This document shows positions 25,788 to 33,886 of a stretch of 64,000 nt of DNA, in pieces (position 1 is the first letter of the stretch; each line of letters begins with the position of its first letter). The DNA is taken from assembly GCF_001425445.1 (NCBI RefSeq), contig NZ_LMQU01000001.1, forward strand, positions 311,221 to 375,220. Reading direction: 5' to 3'. The position numbers were made by a program, and so were the translations under genes. The DNA is from Devosia sp. Leaf420. GTDB lineage: Bacteria > Pseudomonadota > Alphaproteobacteria > Rhizobiales > Devosiaceae. Under the pieces are notes generated by a model. It had not been told where the DNA came from. It did not search any database and worked only from the letters and a program-made list of their open reading frames with translations.

Positions 25788-26279
25788 CTAACCGCAGTCG
25801 GCGAGAACTTTGCCGATTGCTGCTGAGGAACCCACCGCGCCAAAGCGATGACGATCGAAAAAATCCGGCCCGCCGCTGGCGGTGGATTTCACGAAGGCAA
25901 GTTCCATGGTTTCGCCGGCCTGCTGCGCGGTCCGTGCCCATTGCCGCGCTACCGGGCCGCGGATGATCAGCGAGCTGCCATCGTAGTGGATCATCGGAAA
26001 GTCTTGGGCGAAACTCGTATCTCCCCCGGCTGACACCCCGCCGCCTCGCGTGCTGATTGCAAGGCTGAGGGAAAGTGACTTGGCGACCGTCGCGCCGGGC
26101 TTACGCACCCAATACGCCATGGCCAGATCACCGCCGCGGCAGGCGAACTGGAACTGGGCCTCGCCATTGTCGGAATAGGCGATGGGCGTAGCGCCGCCTT
26201 CAAATTTCCAATCGGCGGCGATAGCTGGGGACGATAGCACTAAAACAAGCAACAACGCTCTGAGCATGGATCCATTCAC
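25788..26279 (-). CDS. Secreted protein of unknown function
   Basis: A 163-residue protein with a clear signal peptide (MLRALLLVLVLSSPAIAA, after an optional four-residue N-terminal extension). The mature part contains two cysteines (one in FACRGGDL, one in the final LADCG) that could form a disulfide, and beta-rich segments. No family is recognised. It is divergent from the locus that begins at 26444 and may share its promoter region, so a role in the same envelope process is possible but unsupported. Confidence 0.65.
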   Translation of the reverse strand: MNGSMLRALLLVLVLSSPAIAADWKFEGGATPIAYSDNGEAQFQFACRGGDLAMAYWVRKPGATVAKSLSLSLAISTRGGGVSAGGDTSFAQDFPMIHYDGSSLIIRGPVARQWARTAQQAGETMELAFVKSTASGGPDFFDRHRFGAVGSSAAIGKVLADCG

Positions 26280-26443
26280 GTTGGGAAAGGGCGCGTACGC
26301 ATTACTCGATCGCGCATCTCATCTTGGTCGATGATGGTGAATGGAATGATAAGATCGGCCATTGTGTCGACGAGCCTCAGCTCGCCCAGTCATTCAGTGC
26401 AGCACGGAAAATCGCAGTGTTGCAATGTCTTGGCCGTTCGGGG

Positions 26444-27085
26444 ATGTTGCGCACGGCCAAAGCATCTGCACGCCTGAAGGAAATCAGCGGCTTGACGGAA
26501 GAAGATACAAAGACGGCCCGCAAGAGCTGGCGCACCAAGCTGTTGGCGGCTGTTGGTGGGGTCTCGGCTGCGTTGCTTTCTCTGGGCTATTCGGTTTCTC
26601 AGCAGAAAGTGGCCACCGCAGTGCCTCAGGTGGACGTCGGCACTCCGATCTCCGCGGGTCGGTGGACCGTATCGGTTTTGAAGGCTCAAGTGACGTCTGA
26701 GCTACCCAATGGCCTATCGGTGTCGCCAGACAAACGGGCGTTGGTCGTGGAGATGTCTTTGGAAAATATCTCGTCGGAAAGCTCAAATCTTTACGGCGAC
26801 CTTCTCGTCCTCTCCGACATTCCCGATCTTCCAAAGCCTGATTTCTACCTTTTGCGGGACCGAAGCATATTGTGGGATTTGCAGCCCCGAATGCCTGAAA
26901 CAGTCGCCGCGGTTTGGGAAGTGCCGGTGGATCTCCGACTGCCTGAGACGCTCACAGTTCATGTCCAGGGCGCCGCATTCAAACCGCGTGACAATCTCTA
27001 TGCAGCGCCCGGCTGGTTCCCGACGGGTGACGTGGCGGAAGTCGTGTTTCCCCTTTCCGAGGTTGCCTCTGGGGATGGGAATTGA
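26444..27085 (+). CDS. Membrane-anchored protein with extracytoplasmic beta domain (trio, gene 1)
   Basis: About 213 residues from the ATG at 26444; the frame is open back to a TTG at 26324 and the true start is uncertain. A cytoplasmic segment is followed by one transmembrane helix (LLAAVGGVSAALLSLGYSV) and then a beta-type domain beginning ISAGRWTVSVLKAQV and continuing RALVVEMSLENIS, a pattern like DUF4352/TRF-like immunoglobulin folds. The next gene starts within its stop codon (TGATG). It forms, with the next two genes, a set of similarly built single-pass envelope proteins. Function unknown. Confidence 0.6.
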   Translation: MLRTAKASARLKEISGLTEEDTKTARKSWRTKLLAAVGGVSAALLSLGYSVSQQKVATAVPQVDVGTPISAGRWTVSVLKAQVTSELPNGLSVSPDKRALVVEMSLENISSESSNLYGDLLVLSDIPDLPKPDFYLLRDRSILWDLQPRMPETVAAVWEVPVDLRLPETLTVHVQGAAFKPRDNLYAAPGWFPTGDVAEVVFPLSEVASGDGN

Positions 27086-27645
27086 TGGGGCACCTGCTGA
27101 GGATCTTTGCGCTGGGGATGACGGCGCTTGTGCTGGCCATGCTGCAAACGACGACGCCGCCCTATGCAATGCTGACCGGGCCAATCAAGACGGCAGGACC
27201 ACAATCCGAGAGGGTGACGAGTGCGACGTTCGCCATCGACGTTGCCACGGTGAAGCAAGCGCGCGTCCTTGCCTATGATCAGTTCGGCAAGGCGGTGGAG
27301 CTGGACACCTCGGGGATGTGGGTAGTCGTTTCAGCCAAGCTGGAAGGTTTCCGGCAGACCATGTCCGTTCGTGCAGCGACGCTTATCGGAGCCTCAGGCC
27401 GGCGTTATCGCCAATCGCAGCGGGCGGGAGGGGCGCCGGACGTTCTCGCTTCGAAAATCGTCCAGCCGGGGCTGCCGACGACGGGACTGTTCTTTTTCGA
27501 AATTCCCGAGGACGAACTGAGCAAGATGACCTTGGTCGTTTCCGAACAATACGACCCGCAACTTCAGGATGAAATTTCTGTCTCGCTCACTCCCCTCCCC
27601 GGTTCACCGCAAGACCGACTGGACATTGGCCCAGATGGCATCTGA
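27085..27645 (+). CDS. Membrane-anchored protein with extracytoplasmic beta domain (trio, gene 2)
   Basis: About 186 residues, starting at an ATG that shares one base with the previous stop. One N-terminal helix (LLRIFALGMTALVLAMLQ), either anchor or uncleaved signal, is followed by a beta domain with SATFAIDVATVKQARV and MWVVVSAKLEGF, the same spacing of strand motifs as in genes 1 and 3. A C-terminal strand run (LFFFEIPEDELSKMTLVVSEQ) ends the domain. The short overlaps on both sides indicate a single coupled transcript. Function unknown. Confidence 0.65.
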   Translation: MGHLLRIFALGMTALVLAMLQTTTPPYAMLTGPIKTAGPQSERVTSATFAIDVATVKQARVLAYDQFGKAVELDTSGMWVVVSAKLEGFRQTMSVRAATLIGASGRRYRQSQRAGGAPDVLASKIVQPGLPTTGLFFFEIPEDELSKMTLVVSEQYDPQLQDEISVSLTPLPGSPQDRLDIGPDGI

Positions 27646-28213
27646 TCGCGAGAGAAAGATCCGATGGCTGTCGCTTGCAAGCCTTTCGGTGCTTGTCGCC
27701 GCGGCGATCGGTATCAATGCATGGCGCAATGTCGACGAATACCGGCATCGCATTGAAACCGATGTGCAGCCGGGGCCGACCGAACCTGACTATGCAGGCG
27801 CCACGTGGCGCATTGCGCAGGCACGCCTGATCGGCGACGGGAGAGACACGGAGGTTGTTCTTCCTGGCGAAATGCGACTTGTGATCGTACGGCTTTCAGC
27901 GACTGCAACGCAGACCATTGGCGAAGGATGGGGACAATGCGAAGTCAGCTTGGGCGACGGCACTGGTCGCCGCTGGCTGCCGCTCGACGTGGTTTTATCG
28001 GATGATCTCAGCCGGGATCTCGACCCGGCGGCCGAGCCGCTCGACGGCTGCGGCATCACATCGCTCAACCCACCTGCTGCAAATGAGACTGCTACAATCG
28101 AAGAAAAGTTCGTTGTTCCCGCAAGTGCCGTTCTTGCGCTCTCCGTTACTCTAAGCGTCGGCGCCTTGAGGCCCGCGGCAATCGCGTTTCCGCTCGGCCT
28201 TGATCGCAGCTAG
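27635..28213 (+). CDS. Membrane-anchored protein with extracytoplasmic beta domain (trio, gene 3)
   Basis: About 192 residues from the ATG at 27635, overlapping gene 2 by 11 bases; an in-frame start at 27569 would overlap by 77. A basic N-terminus (MASDRERKIRW) and one helix (LSLASLSVLVAAAIGIN) put the rest outside the cytoplasm. The outer part starts GATWRIAQARLI and continues MRLVIVRLSATATQ, again echoing genes 1 and 2, and has two cysteines (QCEVSL and GCGITS) that may pair. Its stop overlaps the stop region of the convergent polytopic gene by four bases. Function unknown. Confidence 0.65.
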   Translation: MASDRERKIRWLSLASLSVLVAAAIGINAWRNVDEYRHRIETDVQPGPTEPDYAGATWRIAQARLIGDGRDTEVVLPGEMRLVIVRLSATATQTIGEGWGQCEVSLGDGTGRRWLPLDVVLSDDLSRDLDPAAEPLDGCGITSLNPPAANETATIEEKFVVPASAVLALSVTLSVGALRPAAIAFPLGLDRS

Positions 28214-29532
28214 TCCGCCGCTGGCGCTTGATTGCGGCCGCGCCATTGCCGGCCACGCGCGAAGCCAAGCTCCAATGTCGCGGCGAGCAGACAGATCTTG
28301 ATCGGCGTCACCAAAAGGCCTTCGCCAGGATCACTCGGCGTTCCGATAAAAGGCGAGATGACCTGGGCGATGATTTGCCAAAGCGGCAGATCGTGCGGGC
28401 CGATGATTTGGGTGAGGGCATACCACGCCCAGGCAGAGAGCCAGTCCAGAACGCGATAAAGGACGATCGCGGTGACGATAAGCACAGAGCCTGATTTCAG
28501 CGTCAGTCCTATTCCTTCGGCAAGCGCCTGATATCGTTTGACGGTTCCAGCACCGAAGCGCGCGATAAACTCGCGGACCGTCTTGGGCAGTGCCTTCCAG
28601 CGAGACACGACCCTTGCGAACCGCCCCTCTGCAATCGCCGGCGCCGCGTTGATATCGTAGCCATAAACAAGCGCAGCGATGGTGAGCCAGACCACAGGAT
28701 AGAGGCTATAGAAAAAGAGGCTGATCAGTCGTGGGCCGGCCGGTGGCGATGCAAATTCGGGTGGCGTTGGAAGAACGGGCTGCGCCGCTGCTTCGCGAAT
28801 GGGCGAGAGAGCGCCCAGGACCGAACCGATCACATGGGCCAATTGGCTGAACCAGGCGACAATGTCGCCTTGCCACTGCGAAAGCGCGAAAATGCCGATG
28901 AAGGCCCAATTCGCCTCGCACAGCACTGTCAGCACCGGCCAAATCCAGGCCTTCGATCGTTTGTGCATGGCTTTGGCGAACCGTCGGACGGCCCAAGCGA
29001 CCACGATGGGCACCGTCAACCAGGCACCACCAGTCACCTCCAAGAGGCTTTTTTGCTCACCGGCGAGAAAGAGGCTGAAGGCGAGGCGCGAATAATCGCG
29101 CAGCGTATCGCCCAGAAAGCCCCACGCAGCATAAAACGCAAAGAAGGGGACAAGGGTCAGCGTCAGTACGGTGATAAAATCTGTCGGTTCTTTGTCTTCG
29201 CTAGCGGTCTCAGCCCTCTGGTCCGCCACCGCCCTCGACGCTTTTTCAAGCGACGGCAGGGCCGGCCTCACCGTTTCAAAAAGCGCGACGATAATGATCA
29301 GCTTGAGCAGCACAACAACTGCTAGCACCGAAAGACCCGCCAGCGAATTCCAGCGCCCAAGCAGGGCGGCGAATTCATTCAACACGAGGTTGCCGATAAA
29401 GCCGAGCAGCCAGATTGCCGCGAGCTGAGGCCAGAAGCGCCAGAGCAAAGCGACCATCAGGCGAAACAGGTCTACCACGGTCTGAGCACTGCCGCGGACA
29501 ACGGCGGAGGAGTCTGAATTTGGCATGGGCAC
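28210..29532 (-). CDS. Polytopic membrane protein, unknown family
   Basis: A 440-residue inner-membrane protein with about eight to nine hydrophobic segments, spaced by charged loops (for example ASRAVADQRAETASEDKEPTD after the second or third helix, and a basic loop RVVSRWKALPKTVREFIARF). No catalytic or transport motif is evident. It is convergent with, and touches, the three-gene set of single-pass envelope proteins, a tight arrangement that suggests, but does not prove, a common complex. The start could be the first or the third codon (MPM). Confidence 0.7.
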   Translation of the reverse strand: MPMPNSDSSAVVRGSAQTVVDLFRLMVALLWRFWPQLAAIWLLGFIGNLVLNEFAALLGRWNSLAGLSVLAVVVLLKLIIIVALFETVRPALPSLEKASRAVADQRAETASEDKEPTDFITVLTLTLVPFFAFYAAWGFLGDTLRDYSRLAFSLFLAGEQKSLLEVTGGAWLTVPIVVAWAVRRFAKAMHKRSKAWIWPVLTVLCEANWAFIGIFALSQWQGDIVAWFSQLAHVIGSVLGALSPIREAAAQPVLPTPPEFASPPAGPRLISLFFYSLYPVVWLTIAALVYGYDINAAPAIAEGRFARVVSRWKALPKTVREFIARFGAGTVKRYQALAEGIGLTLKSGSVLIVTAIVLYRVLDWLSAWAWYALTQIIGPHDLPLWQIIAQVISPFIGTPSDPGEGLLVTPIKICLLAATLELGFARGRQWRGRNQAPAAD

Positions 29533-29681
29533 TGGATATCACCTCGCCAATGCACGACCAAGACCATCTGCAACGGCAAGGCCAATCCTCAACGAGTTGG
29601 TCCTGTGGATAGGCGAAGCAATTTTACCTTTCGTTTATCGGGCGACTTGATGATCTGCCTCGATTTAACAAAGGAGTCATC

Positions 29682-29951
29682 ATGAGCGACGCAGGCATTG
29701 CAGGCGGCCGTATCCGGTCTTTCGTGGAACGCGTCGAGCAGATCGAGGCGGAGATCGCCGAGCTCAACGAGGGCAAGAAAGAGATCTTTGCCGAGGCAAA
29801 GGGCGAAGGCTTCGACATCAAGGTGATCAAGGAAATCATCAAGCTGCGCAAGCAAGACAGCAACGAACGCGACGAGCACGAAACGCTACTCGACCTCTAC
29901 ATGCGCGCCATGGACAGTGCGCCAGACGGCGAGCAATCGAAGGCTGCCTAA
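29682..29951 (+). CDS. gapR: GapR nucleoid-associated protein (DUF2312)
   Basis: An 89-residue protein, almost entirely helical, matching the GapR family: RIRSFVERVEQIEAEIAEL, GKKEIFAEAKGEGFDIKVI and IIKLRKQDSNERDEHE are the three conserved stretches. In Caulobacter GapR binds AT-rich, overtwisted DNA ahead of polymerases and helps topoisomerases. A Shine-Dalgarno AAAGGAG precedes the ATG. Monocistronic; a hairpin follows at 29966-29993. Confidence 0.95.
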   Translation: MSDAGIAGGRIRSFVERVEQIEAEIAELNEGKKEIFAEAKGEGFDIKVIKEIIKLRKQDSNERDEHETLLDLYMRAMDSAPDGEQSKAA

Positions 29952-29965
29952 TCGAGATGAGACAG

Positions 29966-30003
29966 GAGCATCGCCGGACTAACGGCGGTGCTCAGACTAA
30001 TTT
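29966..30003 (+). terminator. Terminator after gapR
   Basis: An 11-bp stem (GAGCATCGCCG / CGGCGGTGCTC, one mismatched or wobble pair) with a 6-base loop, followed within seven bases by a T-run (TAATTTTTG), fits an intrinsic terminator for gapR. Confidence 0.7.
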
Positions 30004-30174
30004 TTGAACACACGCAATTCTGTGCCAACACATAAAACTTGTGTAGGTAAAACACCCCGATGACGTGCCACCTGCGCGTAGGCTCTTAACCGGGCATTGG
30101 GAAAATTCCGGATATAGATTGAAATTGCGCGAGCGGATTTGTGTCTCCGTCGCCCATGTTCGGTGTGTCGATCC

Positions 30175-31395
30175 GTGTTCGTCGATCAGTTCAGAGAGCA
30201 GGACTTTGAGCCGTCTCCTTTGGGAGATGCTCGTGCATTGACGCGCCTTGCTGCAGCGTTGGCTGTCGATGGCGCGGGCTTTGCCACGCCGGACGGTCAA
30301 TGGCTCGCCTTTGGTGGCGCAGCGATTTTGCCCGTCCTTCCCGCTCTCGGTGAAGGCGTTCGCTGCTTCGACGTCGGCAAATCGACGGTCTTTGCAGCGC
30401 CCATCATGTCCTATGGCGATGCGGCGGACCGCTGGCTCGTGGTCTGGTTGACCAGGAAACCTCTGGCCACCAAGGCCGCGCAATTGCTCTTCAAGCTTGA
30501 TGCTTTGACGGCGCAGATGTCATTGGCCCGCGTCCGCGCAGGGTCGATGGCGTATCGCCATAGGCTGCGGCGGGCGGCGAAGACGGCCGCGATCGGCTTC
30601 TGGTCTTGTGAGTTGCCGGGCGAGCAGATCGAATGGTCCGAAGGGGTTTACGAGCTTTTCGAATTGCCGGCGGGCTCTGCCGTGCCGCGTCAATTGATCC
30701 TCGAGATGTACGCGCCTGACTCGCGCTCGGCCATGGAGGCAGTCCGTCGCCAAGCGATCGAAACTGGTGGCTCGATGCGCTTTGACGCCGAGATAAAAAC
30801 GGCCACCGGCAAGAAGCGTTGGATCCGGATTACCGGTACTGTCGATGTGGAAGACGGTAAGGCAACCCGCATCTTTGGCATCAAGCAGGACATCACCGAA
30901 GAAAAGGTGCTGGCGCAGGAAACGCGACGGCTGGCCAATACCGATCCCATGACCGGTCTAGCCAATCGCATGCATTTCCAGACGCGGCTCGAAGAGCCGG
31001 TCGGGGCGTTGCTTTTGCTCGATCTCGATGGATTCAAGGGGATCAACGATACGCTCGGCCACGCGGCGGGCGATGCGTGCCTAATCGAGACGGCTCAACG
31101 CATGGCTGAGTGTTGTGGCCCCGACACGTTGATGGCCCGCATTGGCGGAGATGAGTTTGCCGTGGTGCTCGACGACGAGCGGCCAGATGTGGCTCGCCTT
31201 CTCGCGCAGACGATCGTCGCGCGCTTGCAGGAGCCATACAGGTTCAACGGCACGACGCGAAAAGTGACAGCATCCGTCGGCATTGCCTATGGACACGTGT
31301 GCGTCGCCGATGAACTTTATGCCAGGGCTGATCAGGCGCTTTATGCTGCCAAGCGCGAAGGCCGCAATACCTGGCGCGAATTCACGCCAGCCTAA
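30175..31395 (+). CDS. PAS-GGDEF diguanylate cyclase
   Basis: About 406 residues from the GTG at 30175; a TTG at 30139 is an alternative. An N-terminal region of GAF-like character (residues about 15-95) is followed by a PAS domain (about 140-250, with IRITGTVDVEDG and GIKQDITEE) and a GGDEF domain whose active site IGGDEF is intact (residues 324-328). The allosteric I-site position reads CGPD rather than RxxD, so product inhibition by c-di-GMP may be weak. No transmembrane segment is seen, so it should act in the cytoplasm. It would make c-di-GMP in response to an unknown signal. Confidence 0.9.
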   Translation: MFVDQFREQDFEPSPLGDARALTRLAAALAVDGAGFATPDGQWLAFGGAAILPVLPALGEGVRCFDVGKSTVFAAPIMSYGDAADRWLVVWLTRKPLATKAAQLLFKLDALTAQMSLARVRAGSMAYRHRLRRAAKTAAIGFWSCELPGEQIEWSEGVYELFELPAGSAVPRQLILEMYAPDSRSAMEAVRRQAIETGGSMRFDAEIKTATGKKRWIRITGTVDVEDGKATRIFGIKQDITEEKVLAQETRRLANTDPMTGLANRMHFQTRLEEPVGALLLLDLDGFKGINDTLGHAAGDACLIETAQRMAECCGPDTLMARIGGDEFAVVLDDERPDVARLLAQTIVARLQEPYRFNGTTRKVTASVGIAYGHVCVADELYARADQALYAAKREGRNTWREFTPA

Positions 31396-31470
31396 ACTGC
31401 TATCAAACTTATATTTTTATGCCGAACACCCATGATCTGGGCTCGATTTTCGCGCTCAGTGAACACGTGC

Positions 31471-31514
31471 GCGTCACCGAGCCGTCATAGAACTATTGGC
31501 GCCCCGTCATAATT
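31471..31514 (+). promoter_or_regulatory. Pho-box-like 11-bp direct repeats upstream of ugpB
   Basis: Four consecutive 11-base units read GCGTCACCGAG, CCGTCATAGAA, CTATTGGCGCC, CCGTCATAATT. Units 1, 2 and 4 share CGTCA at the same phase, as in PhoB-binding Pho boxes built from CTGTCAT-type repeats every 11 bp. The site ends 74 bp before the ugpB start codon, a normal position for PhoB activation. Confidence 0.6.
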
Positions 31515-31588
31515 CCGAAGTCTGATCGTCAAGGACCCGCTCTAGGACTCCGCCCGCCTCAGAAGGCCAAGTTCTCCGGAGCCCTACC

Positions 31589-32926
31589 ATGACAAACATC
31601 AAGCTGCTGACTGCGGCTTCCTCGCTGACCCTCCTCGCGCTGGCCACTCCGGCTTTGGCGCAGACCAAGTTCGAATTCTGGTACGGCCTTTCGGGCGACC
31701 TGTCCGAGCGCGTGCAGGACATGTGCAAAGGCTTCAATGAGTCGCAGGCCGATTATGAGATCGTCTGCGTCAGCCAGGACAATTACGACGCCAACCTGCA
31801 GAACACGATTGCAGCCTACCGCGCCAACAAGCAGCCGACCGTCACCCAGATCTTCGACGCCGGCACGCTCGACCTGATGCTCTCGGGCGCCTATGTCCCC
31901 GTGCGCCAGCTGATGGAAGAAAACGGCTACCAGATCGATTGGGACAACTACCTCTCGGGTATCGCGTCCTACTTCTCGACCTCGAAGGGCGAGATGCTGT
32001 CGCTGCCGTTTAACAACTCGACCGCTGTCATCTATTACAATACCGACGCGCTCGAAAAGGTTGGCTTCGAAGGCACGCCCAAGACCTGGGAAGAAGTCGA
32101 AACCGTCGCCCGCGCCATGAAGGACGCCGGCTATGAATGCCCGATCGCCTTCGACCCGTCGGGCGCCTGGCAGTGGTTCGAGCAGTTCTCCGCCATCCAC
32201 AACCAGCCGATCGCCACCAAGGGCAACGGCTTTGGCGGTCTCGATGCCGAAATGGTTGTGAGCCAGGGCAAGTTCGTCGATCAGCTCACATGGATCAAGA
32301 AGATGTACGATGAGGGTATCATCGTTCACAAATCCAAGGATGCCGGCGAAACCGCCAACGACGCCTTCGTCAACGGCAAGTGCCAGATCACGTCGTCCTC
32401 GATCGCCGACCACGGCACCTTTGGCAAGCAGGCCGCCGATGGCGTGCACTGGACCGATGCCATGCTGCCGATCTGGGCCGGCACCGAACGCACCAATTCG
32501 CTGGTGGGCGGCGCCTCTCTCTGGACCCTCAAGGGCAAGTCGGAAGAGGAATACAAGGGCGCTGCTGCGTTCTTCAACTACCTCGCCCAGCCAGAACAGG
32601 CCCAGACCTGGTCGACCATCACCGGCTACGTTCCCGTGACCATGGCTGGCTTTGAAGCCATGAAGGCCAATGGCTTCTATGACGAAGCCCCCTACAAGGG
32701 CCGCGAAGTCGCCATTGAATCGCTGACCTTCACTCCGCCGACCGAAAACAGCCGCGGTATCCGTCTTGGCAGCTATGCCTCGATCCGCGCCGAAATGGTC
32801 AAGACCATGCAGGACGTTCTCTTCAACGATCGTCCGGTTCTCGAAGCGCTCCAGGCGTTCGATGCCAAGGGCAACGAAATCCTCCGTCGCTTCGAGCAGA
32901 CCTACAAGGGCGCCCAGCTCCCCTGA
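31589..32926 (+). CDS. ugpB: sn-Glycerol-3-phosphate ABC importer, binding protein
   Basis: A 445-residue periplasmic binding protein with signal peptide (LTLLALATPALAQ). UgpB-specific stretches are seen: FEFWYGLSGDLSERVQDMCKG, the ligand-contact region FVNGKCQITSSSIADHG and the C-terminal GIRLGSYASIRAEM. It captures glycerol-3-phosphate and glycerophosphodiesters from the periplasm. First gene of the ugp operon, under a Pho-box-like element, with a terminator-like hairpin between it and ugpA that should favour excess binding protein. Codon use is noticeably C-ending and strict compared with the neighbouring locus, consistent with high expression. Confidence 0.95.
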   Translation: MTNIKLLTAASSLTLLALATPALAQTKFEFWYGLSGDLSERVQDMCKGFNESQADYEIVCVSQDNYDANLQNTIAAYRANKQPTVTQIFDAGTLDLMLSGAYVPVRQLMEENGYQIDWDNYLSGIASYFSTSKGEMLSLPFNNSTAVIYYNTDALEKVGFEGTPKTWEEVETVARAMKDAGYECPIAFDPSGAWQWFEQFSAIHNQPIATKGNGFGGLDAEMVVSQGKFVDQLTWIKKMYDEGIIVHKSKDAGETANDAFVNGKCQITSSSIADHGTFGKQAADGVHWTDAMLPIWAGTERTNSLVGGASLWTLKGKSEEEYKGAAAFFNYLAQPEQAQTWSTITGYVPVTMAGFEAMKANGFYDEAPYKGREVAIESLTFTPPTENSRGIRLGSYASIRAEMVKTMQDVLFNDRPVLEALQAFDAKGNEILRRFEQTYKGAQLP

Positions 32927-32941
32927 TCGCTTGATCCGATT

Positions 32942-32971
32942 GCACGGGCGGTTCGCGGCCCGTGCTTTTTC
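32942..32971 (+). terminator. Intercistronic terminator/attenuator between ugpB and ugpA
   Basis: A perfect 8-bp GC-rich stem (GCACGGGC / GCCCGTGC) with an 8-base loop is followed directly by TTTTTCTTTTT. It starts 15 bases after the ugpB stop and ends before the ugpA ribosome site. Partial termination here would give more ugpB mRNA than permease mRNA. Confidence 0.8.
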
Positions 32972-32991
32972 TTTTTCCTTGGGAGACGGCG

Positions 32992-33876
32992 ATGGAACGA
33001 CGCGCCTATTACCGCAATGGGGTCCTGCCCTGGCTGTTGATCGGCCCGCAGCTCATCCTCGTCCTGGTTTTCTTCTACTGGCCGACATCGCAAGCGCTTT
33101 ATTGGGCCTTTACGCTCGAACAGCCCTGGGGCGGCGGCAATAGCTGGATCTGGTTCGACAACTTCCTCGCGATCTTCCGGGATAGCGACTATTGGACGAC
33201 CGTTGCGCGCAGCGCCTTTTATGCGCTTTGCACCACCGGCCTTTCGATGGCGGTTGCGCTCTTTCTCGCGTGCTTTGTCGATCGCTCGCTCAAGGGCACA
33301 AAGATCTTCCAATCGGTCTATGTCTGGCCATATGCGATTGCCGCGCCTGCTGCAGGGGTCGCCTTCCGGTTCATCTTCGCCCCGCAATCGGGGATCATCG
33401 GCTCGATCAACCAGATCTGGCCCGGCATTTGGGACCCGTCTACCAACGGCATGCACGCCCTTGCCATGATTATTATCTGCCACGCCTGGCTCGGCATCGG
33501 CTACAATTTCATCTTCTTCCTCGCCGCCCTGCAAATGATCCCACGCTCGATCACCGAGGCTGGGGCCATGGACGGCGCGCGGCCGGTTCGCCGCATGTTC
33601 GACCTGCAACTGCCGTTGATCGCGCCGACCGTCTTCTTCCTCCTGATCATGAACCTGATCTCGAGCTTCACCGACAGCTTTGGCCTCATCGACACGATGA
33701 CCGAAGGTGGTCCGGTCGGCTCGACCGAGGTCATGGTCTACAAGATTTATTTCGACGGGTTCAAATCCCTCGACTATTCGGGCGCTGCGGCCCAGTCGAT
33801 CGTCCTGATGCTCCTCGTCATTGCGCTCACTTTCGTCCAGTTCAAATGGGTCGAAAAGCGCGTTCATTACAATTGA
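32992..33876 (+). CDS. ugpA: sn-Glycerol-3-phosphate ABC importer, permease
   Basis: A 294-residue permease with six predicted helices. I start at the ATG at 32992 (MERRAYYRNG), where GGGAGA lies six bases upstream; the open frame extends ten codons further into the terminator hairpin. The EAA loop reads TEAGAMDGARPVRRMFDLQLP. The sequence FTDSFGLIDTMTEGGP is a UgpA-type segment. Works with UgpE and UgpC; its stop is ten bases before the ugpE start. Confidence 0.94.
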   Translation: MERRAYYRNGVLPWLLIGPQLILVLVFFYWPTSQALYWAFTLEQPWGGGNSWIWFDNFLAIFRDSDYWTTVARSAFYALCTTGLSMAVALFLACFVDRSLKGTKIFQSVYVWPYAIAAPAAGVAFRFIFAPQSGIIGSINQIWPGIWDPSTNGMHALAMIIICHAWLGIGYNFIFFLAALQMIPRSITEAGAMDGARPVRRMFDLQLPLIAPTVFFLLIMNLISSFTDSFGLIDTMTEGGPVGSTEVMVYKIYFDGFKSLDYSGAAAQSIVLMLLVIALTFVQFKWVEKRVHYN

Positions 33877-33886
33877 GGGCGCCGAG

